Source of the DNA: RYN-230 sp963720645 | Lineage (GTDB): Bacteria > Actinomycetota > Actinomycetes > Streptosporangiales > Streptosporangiaceae | Length of the DNA stretch: 64,000 nt | Direction of reading: 5' to 3' | Assembly: GCA_963720645.1 (NCBI GenBank) | Contig: CAVRFX010000009.1 | Span: forward strand, 434,001-498,000 | Part shown: positions 59,867 to 64,000 of the stretch, in pieces | How the letters are laid out: every line of letters starts with the position of its first letter | Numbering within the stretch: position 1 is the first letter of the stretch | Program-made: the position numbers and the translations under genes | The notes under the pieces: model-generated | Databases searched by the model: none | What the model was told of the DNA's origin: nothing | What the model saw: the letters and a program-made list of their open reading frames with translations, nothing else

Positions 59867-61270
59867 TCAGCCTGCGACGACCTCGACATCGCCGATTCCG
59901 ACGGCCTTCACCGGGGCCACGATCTGGGAGGCGTCGCCGACCAGGATCGTGACCAGGCGGTTCTCCGGGAACGCCGCGACGACCGCGGCCGTGGCCTCGG
60001 CGGTATCTGTCTCGGCCAGGCGCGCGTACAGCTGCGCCTGGTAGTCGTCCGGCAGGTGCTGTTCCACCTGATCCGCCAGCGTGCCCGCGACCGCCGCGGC
60101 CCGTTCGTACCGGAGCGGCGCGACACCGACCAGGTTCTGCACCGCCGTATCACGTTCAGGCTCGGCCAGGCCCTCCGCGGCGAGCGTGCGCAGCACCGTC
60201 CGCAGGTCATCCAGCGCGGGACCGGTGGACGCGGTGTCCACGGAGCCGCTGATGGCGAGCACCGACGCACCCGTCGCGCCGTTACCGGCGTGCGGCGCCG
60301 GCGACCGCAGCACCTGTGAGGAGGCCCGTATCCCGTAGGTGTAGCCCTTCTCCTCGCGCAGGACCCGGTCCAGCCGGGAGGTGAGCGTGCCGCCCAGGCA
60401 GTACGTGCCGAGCACCAGGGCCGGCCAGGCCCGGTCGTGCCGGTCCGGGCCGATCCGCCCGATGAGCAGCTGTGTCTGGACGGCACCAGGCCGGTCCACG
60501 ATCACCACGCGGCCGGTGTCGTCGGCGGTCACCGGCGGCGTGGGCAGCGGCTCGGCGGCATCGCCAGTCCATCCGCCGAGCGTGCCGGCGAGGACCGCGT
60601 CCAGGTCGACACCGCTCAGGTCACCCACGATGACCGCGGTCGCCGTGGCGGGCCGCACGTGAGCCTGGTAGAGCGCGCGCACCCCCGCCGCGTCGATCCG
60701 CGCGACGGTGTCCTCGGTGCCCTTGCGCGGCCGGGATAGCCGCGCGGCCGCCGGGAACAGCTCCGCAGATAGCTGCCGGGCGGCCCGCCGGCCGGGGTTG
60801 GCCAGCTCGAGCGGGATCTCGTCGAGTCGGTTGCGAACCAGCCGCTCGACCTCGCTGCCGGTGAACGCGGGCGCGTGCAGCGCCTCGGTGAGCAGCCCGA
60901 GCGCCTTGGCCAGGCGGGAGACGGGAACCTCCAGCGAGACGCGCGCGCCCAGGTAGTCGGCGTCCGCGTCGAGTGTCGCGCCGCAGCGCTCCAGCTCGGC
61001 GGCGAACTCCTCGGCGGTGTGCTTGCCGGTGCCCTGAGACAGCGCGTCCACCATGATCGTGGCGATCCCGTCGAGCCCGCCGGGTTCGACGTCGAGCGGC
61101 ATGTCCAGGCAGATCTCCACCGCCACCACCTGCTGCCCGGGCCGGTGGCAGCGCAGCACGGTCAGCCCGTTGCCCAGGCCGCCACGCTCGGGCGCGGGGA
61201 ACACCCAGGGCTTCGGCGGCCCGGAGGCCGGCTGCGGGTACAAGTCCATGGTCACGGCGGCGTCCGTCAT
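59867..61270 (-). CDS. M16-family peptidase, non-catalytic subunit
   Basis: 467 residues with the two-domain M16 fold, but without the HxxEH zinc motif: the equivalent position reads GLDGIATIMVDALSQGTGKH. Conserved structural parts include ARVSLEVPVSRLAKALGLL, RNRLDEIPLELANPGRRAAR and EKGYTYGIRASSQ with the substrate-binding Arg/Tyr pair of the C-domain. In two-gene M16 systems this chain pairs with the catalytic one, made here by the gene that overlaps it by 4 bases (ATGA). It degrades peptides in the cytoplasm or at the membrane. Confidence 0.88.
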   Translation of the reverse strand: MTDAAVTMDLYPQPASGPPKPWVFPAPERGGLGNGLTVLRCHRPGQQVVAVEICLDMPLDVEPGGLDGIATIMVDALSQGTGKHTAEEFAAELERCGATLDADADYLGARVSLEVPVSRLAKALGLLTEALHAPAFTGSEVERLVRNRLDEIPLELANPGRRAARQLSAELFPAAARLSRPRKGTEDTVARIDAAGVRALYQAHVRPATATAVIVGDLSGVDLDAVLAGTLGGWTGDAAEPLPTPPVTADDTGRVVIVDRPGAVQTQLLIGRIGPDRHDRAWPALVLGTYCLGGTLTSRLDRVLREEKGYTYGIRASSQVLRSPAPHAGNGATGASVLAISGSVDTASTGPALDDLRTVLRTLAAEGLAEPERDTAVQNLVGVAPLRYERAAAVAGTLADQVEQHLPDDYQAQLYARLAETDTAEATAAVVAAFPENRLVTILVGDASQIVAPVKAVGIGDVEVVAG

Positions 61271-62682
61271 CGCCCGCCTCCCTCTGGCGTGTCTTCCTGC
61301 CCGGCTGCGCTGGCCCGGTCAGCCTGACCGGCCGCGGTGCCGGGCGGGTCCGGCGAGGTCACCTGGTCGTAGACCAGGACGGCCCGGTTGTCCGGGCGAA
61401 GCCGGGCGGCGGCAATCGCCCGGACCTCCTCGCCGGTGATGTCCAGGATCTGGTTGATGGCGGTGAACGCGAGCTGCGGGTTGCCGAACAACACCGTGTA
61501 CCGGCACAGTGCGTCGGCCCGGCCGGTGACCGTGCTCAGCCGGTCCAGCCAGCCTCGTTCCAGCAGGGCCTGCGCCCGCTCCATCTCCCCGGGCGCCGGC
61601 GCCTGAGCGCCGAGCCGCGCCAGCTCCTCGTCAACGGCGGCCTCGATCTGCGGGATTCCGGCGTTCCCGGAGGCCTTCACGTCCAGCCAGCCCAGCGAGG
61701 GCGCACCAGCGAACCGCAGCAGCCCGAAGCCGGCGGTGATCGCAGTGCGGTCACGCCGCACCAGCCGGTTGTAGAGCCGGGAGGCCATGCCGTCGCCGAG
61801 CACGGTGAGCGCGACCTCCGCGGCGTCGCACTCACGGGTGCCGTCGCGGGGCATCCGGTAGGCGGCCATCAGCGCGCGCGCCGGAACCTCCTCCTGGACC
61901 TCCACGCGCAGCTCCGCGCCCATGATGTCGGGGAGCGTGCCGTCGCGGGGCGGCACCTTGCCCTCGTGGGACGGGATGGAGCCGAAGTACTTCTCGACCC
62001 ACCGGAGGGTCTGCTCCGGGTCGATGTCGCCGACGACCGCCAGGACCGCATTGTTCGGTGCGTAGTTCGCGCGGAAGAACGCGCGTGCGTCGTCCAGCGT
62101 CACCGCGTCCAGATCGGCCATCGAGCCAATCGGCGTGTGGTGGTACGGGTGGCCCTCGGGGTAGGCCAGCGCGGTCATCCGCTCGTAGGCGGTGCCGTAG
62201 GGCACGTTGTCGTAGCGCTGCCGGCGCTCGTTCTTGACCACGTCACGCTGGTTCGCCAGCGACTCCTCGTCGAGCGCGGCCAGCAGCGAGCCCATGCGGT
62301 CCGCCTCCAGCCAGAGGGCCAGCTCCAGCTGATGGGCGGGCATGGTCTCGTAGTAGTTGGTGCGCTCGAAGCTCGTCGAACCGTTCAGGGAACCCCCTGC
62401 GCCCTGGACCAGCTCGAAGTGGCCGTTGCCTGTGACCTGCGCCGAACCCTGAAACATGAGGTGCTCGAAAAGATGAGCCAGGCCCGTGCGGCCCGTGACC
62501 TCCTGTCGCGAGCCGACGTCATACCAGAGGCAGACCGCCGCGACCGGAGTCAGGTGGTCCTCGGAGAGCACGAGGCGAAGGCCATTATCCAGACGGTGCT
62601 CGGTCGCGGTCAGGCCGCCGGAGCCGGCCCGTTGCGCAGCCACATGACCCACGGGCGTGTACGTCCCTTCAATCGCAGGCAT
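61267..62682 (-). CDS. M16-family zinc peptidase, catalytic subunit
   Basis: 471 residues from ATG 62682. The inverted zinc motif HLFEHLMFQGS, with the two His and Glu, is near residue 75, and the downstream Glu ligand is in VKNERRQRYDNVPYGTAYER. The C-domain has QEEVPARALMAAYRMPRDGT and YDVGSRQEVTGRTG-type family segments. It is probably a heterodimer with the subunit encoded by the overlapping downstream gene. No signal peptide is evident, as for most bacterial two-subunit M16 enzymes. Confidence 0.9.
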   Translation of the reverse strand: MPAIEGTYTPVGHVAAQRAGSGGLTATEHRLDNGLRLVLSEDHLTPVAAVCLWYDVGSRQEVTGRTGLAHLFEHLMFQGSAQVTGNGHFELVQGAGGSLNGSTSFERTNYYETMPAHQLELALWLEADRMGSLLAALDEESLANQRDVVKNERRQRYDNVPYGTAYERMTALAYPEGHPYHHTPIGSMADLDAVTLDDARAFFRANYAPNNAVLAVVGDIDPEQTLRWVEKYFGSIPSHEGKVPPRDGTLPDIMGAELRVEVQEEVPARALMAAYRMPRDGTRECDAAEVALTVLGDGMASRLYNRLVRRDRTAITAGFGLLRFAGAPSLGWLDVKASGNAGIPQIEAAVDEELARLGAQAPAPGEMERAQALLERGWLDRLSTVTGRADALCRYTVLFGNPQLAFTAINQILDITGEEVRAIAAARLRPDNRAVLVYDQVTSPDPPGTAAGQADRASAAGQEDTPEGGGR

Positions 62683-62914
62683 GAGAAGTACAGCCACTGT
62701 ATGCACCGAGGCGGCCAGGGCAGCCGCCAGGTACCCTGGTCAGCTCATCCACCGCCGGTGCGCTCCGGCGCGGCCGGGTGCCCGCCAGCCGGCCGCTTCC
62801 GTCACGGACGGGACATGGCGGTCACTGGGGAGAAGCCCTACCGCAGGCCGGCCAGCCTGGGCCGGCTCGCCTGCCGATTCACCCCGGGGAGTAGGTGGTC
62901 CCCGGCTCTGTTCA

Positions 62915-63289
62915 TTACTCCCGATCCGATCCGATCGTGAGCACGTGCCAGAAGATCGCGGTCCCGAGCCAGGCCATCGTGACGACGATCAGGATCTCCA
63001 GCGCGTGCGCGCTGCCGGTGACCAGCCCGGTCAGGCCAGCGATGACGGCGATCGTGCCGAGGCCCGTGGCGATCCTCCTGAAAACCGCGCCCAAACGTGG
63101 CTGAGACCTGGTGTACAGGTCGCCGCCCCCGATCACCGCGCAGCCGATGCCGAGGACCAGTACCACGGCCGATATGGCCCACGTGCTGGAGATCAGCAGC
63201 AGGCTCGTTCCTTCCAGATGCGCGGTGTACGCGATGACGATCACGACGAGGACGCAGGACGAAACCGCGTCCCGCCAGGTCAGTCCCAT
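62915..63289 (-). CDS. Four-helix membrane protein, unknown function
   Basis: 124 residues from ATG 63289, with AAGGAGGGG 8 bases upstream. Hydrophobic helices are SSCVLVVIVIAYTAHLEGT, TWAISAVVLVLGIGCAVIGG, IATGLGTIAVIAGLTGLVTG and ALEILIVVTMAWLGTAIFWH. Family not recognised; it resembles small actinobacterial membrane proteins of about 120 residues found near stress genes. The roughly 230 bases between it and the M16 start hold nothing I can identify. Confidence 0.65.
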   Translation of the reverse strand: MGLTWRDAVSSCVLVVIVIAYTAHLEGTSLLLISSTWAISAVVLVLGIGCAVIGGGDLYTRSQPRLGAVFRRIATGLGTIAVIAGLTGLVTGSAHALEILIVVTMAWLGTAIFWHVLTIGSDRE

Positions 63290-63414
63290 GATCAGCCCCT
63301 CCTTCAACGTCGGGTGAAGGGCCACTGTCAAGTCTGCGCCCAGGGGCCCGGCACTGCTACCGCGATCCAGGGCGCCCGGAGCGCGTGACGCAGCCGTCCG
63401 GGCGTCACACCCGC

Positions 63415-64000
<586 letters not shown>

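Overview
This 64 kb window is chromosomal DNA from a very high-GC actinomycete, probably a soil or filamentous lineage. The evidence is GC-rich codon use throughout, many GTG/TTG starts, and family content typical of Actinomycetota: a LytR-CpsA-Psr protein, a DUF222/HNH (13E12-type) protein, MocR, GlxA and XRE/MmyB regulators, an actinobacterial-type GlgC, and COG4315 secreted-repeat proteins. The genus cannot be fixed from sequence alone. No rRNA, tRNA, CRISPR array, prophage or intact insertion sequence was recognised.

Layout. 0-9 kb: LprI-like lipoprotein, broken GNAT, HxlR regulator, a hydrolase/transporter chimera, a tandem double-TetR protein, a TetR::MmsA chimera, LytR-CpsA-Psr, a small membrane protein, and a split GlcG-like gene followed by L-2-hydroxyglutarate oxidase. 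9-18 kb: amidohydrolase scrap, a glycosyltransferase-2::mannosyltransferase chimera, a MarR regulator whose 24-bp promoter motif recurs before an epoxide hydrolase gene, MocR plus divergent EamA permease, and a serine hydrolase. 18-23 kb: a minus-strand catabolic cluster (GntR, split transketolase, 3-hydroxyisobutyrate-dehydrogenase-like enzyme, 6-oxocamphor-hydrolase-like crotonase). 23-31 kb: HNH protein, menB, alpha/beta hydrolase, ASCH protein, phosphotransferase, broken aldo/keto reductase with DUF2255 partner and divergent XRE regulator. 31-39 kb: membrane protein, two COG4315 proteins, methyltransferase, orphan anti-sigma factor, PP2C-type phosphatase, and a glycoside hydrolase 3 gene with an internal deletion. 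39-46 kb: multiply frameshifted argG with a good ArgR box, GlxA regulator, unknown 499-aa protein, His-rich protein. 46-53 kb: LysR with divergent cupin-hemerythrin pair, SRPBCC and putative adhesin-type lipoprotein, shattered polysaccharide deacetylase with C-terminal repeats, P450. 53-64 kb: DHA2 transporter, large membrane protein, frameshifted glgC, epimerase scrap, hydrolase, M16 peptidase pair, membrane protein, and a crotonase running off the end.

The most striking property is the amount of broken coding material. One class consists of genes whose middle or ends are missing and whose remains are joined directly to another gene (hydrolase::MFS, TetR::MmsA, GT2::GT39) or to their own far end (GH3, epimerase, DUF4389). 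A second class is single-base frameshifts, about 30 in all, concentrated in argG, the polysaccharide deacetylase and the aldo/keto reductase and nearly absent elsewhere. The frameshifts may partly be sequence error; the deletion junctions cannot be explained by base-level indels. A third feature is at least eleven short tandem-repeat loci (12-23 bp units) with unrelated units, mostly at gene ends or in promoters. I found no single locus that is clearly a new defence or biosynthetic system. The best candidates for new biology are the transketolase/crotonase operon, the shared MarR operator, and the deletion-junction pattern.
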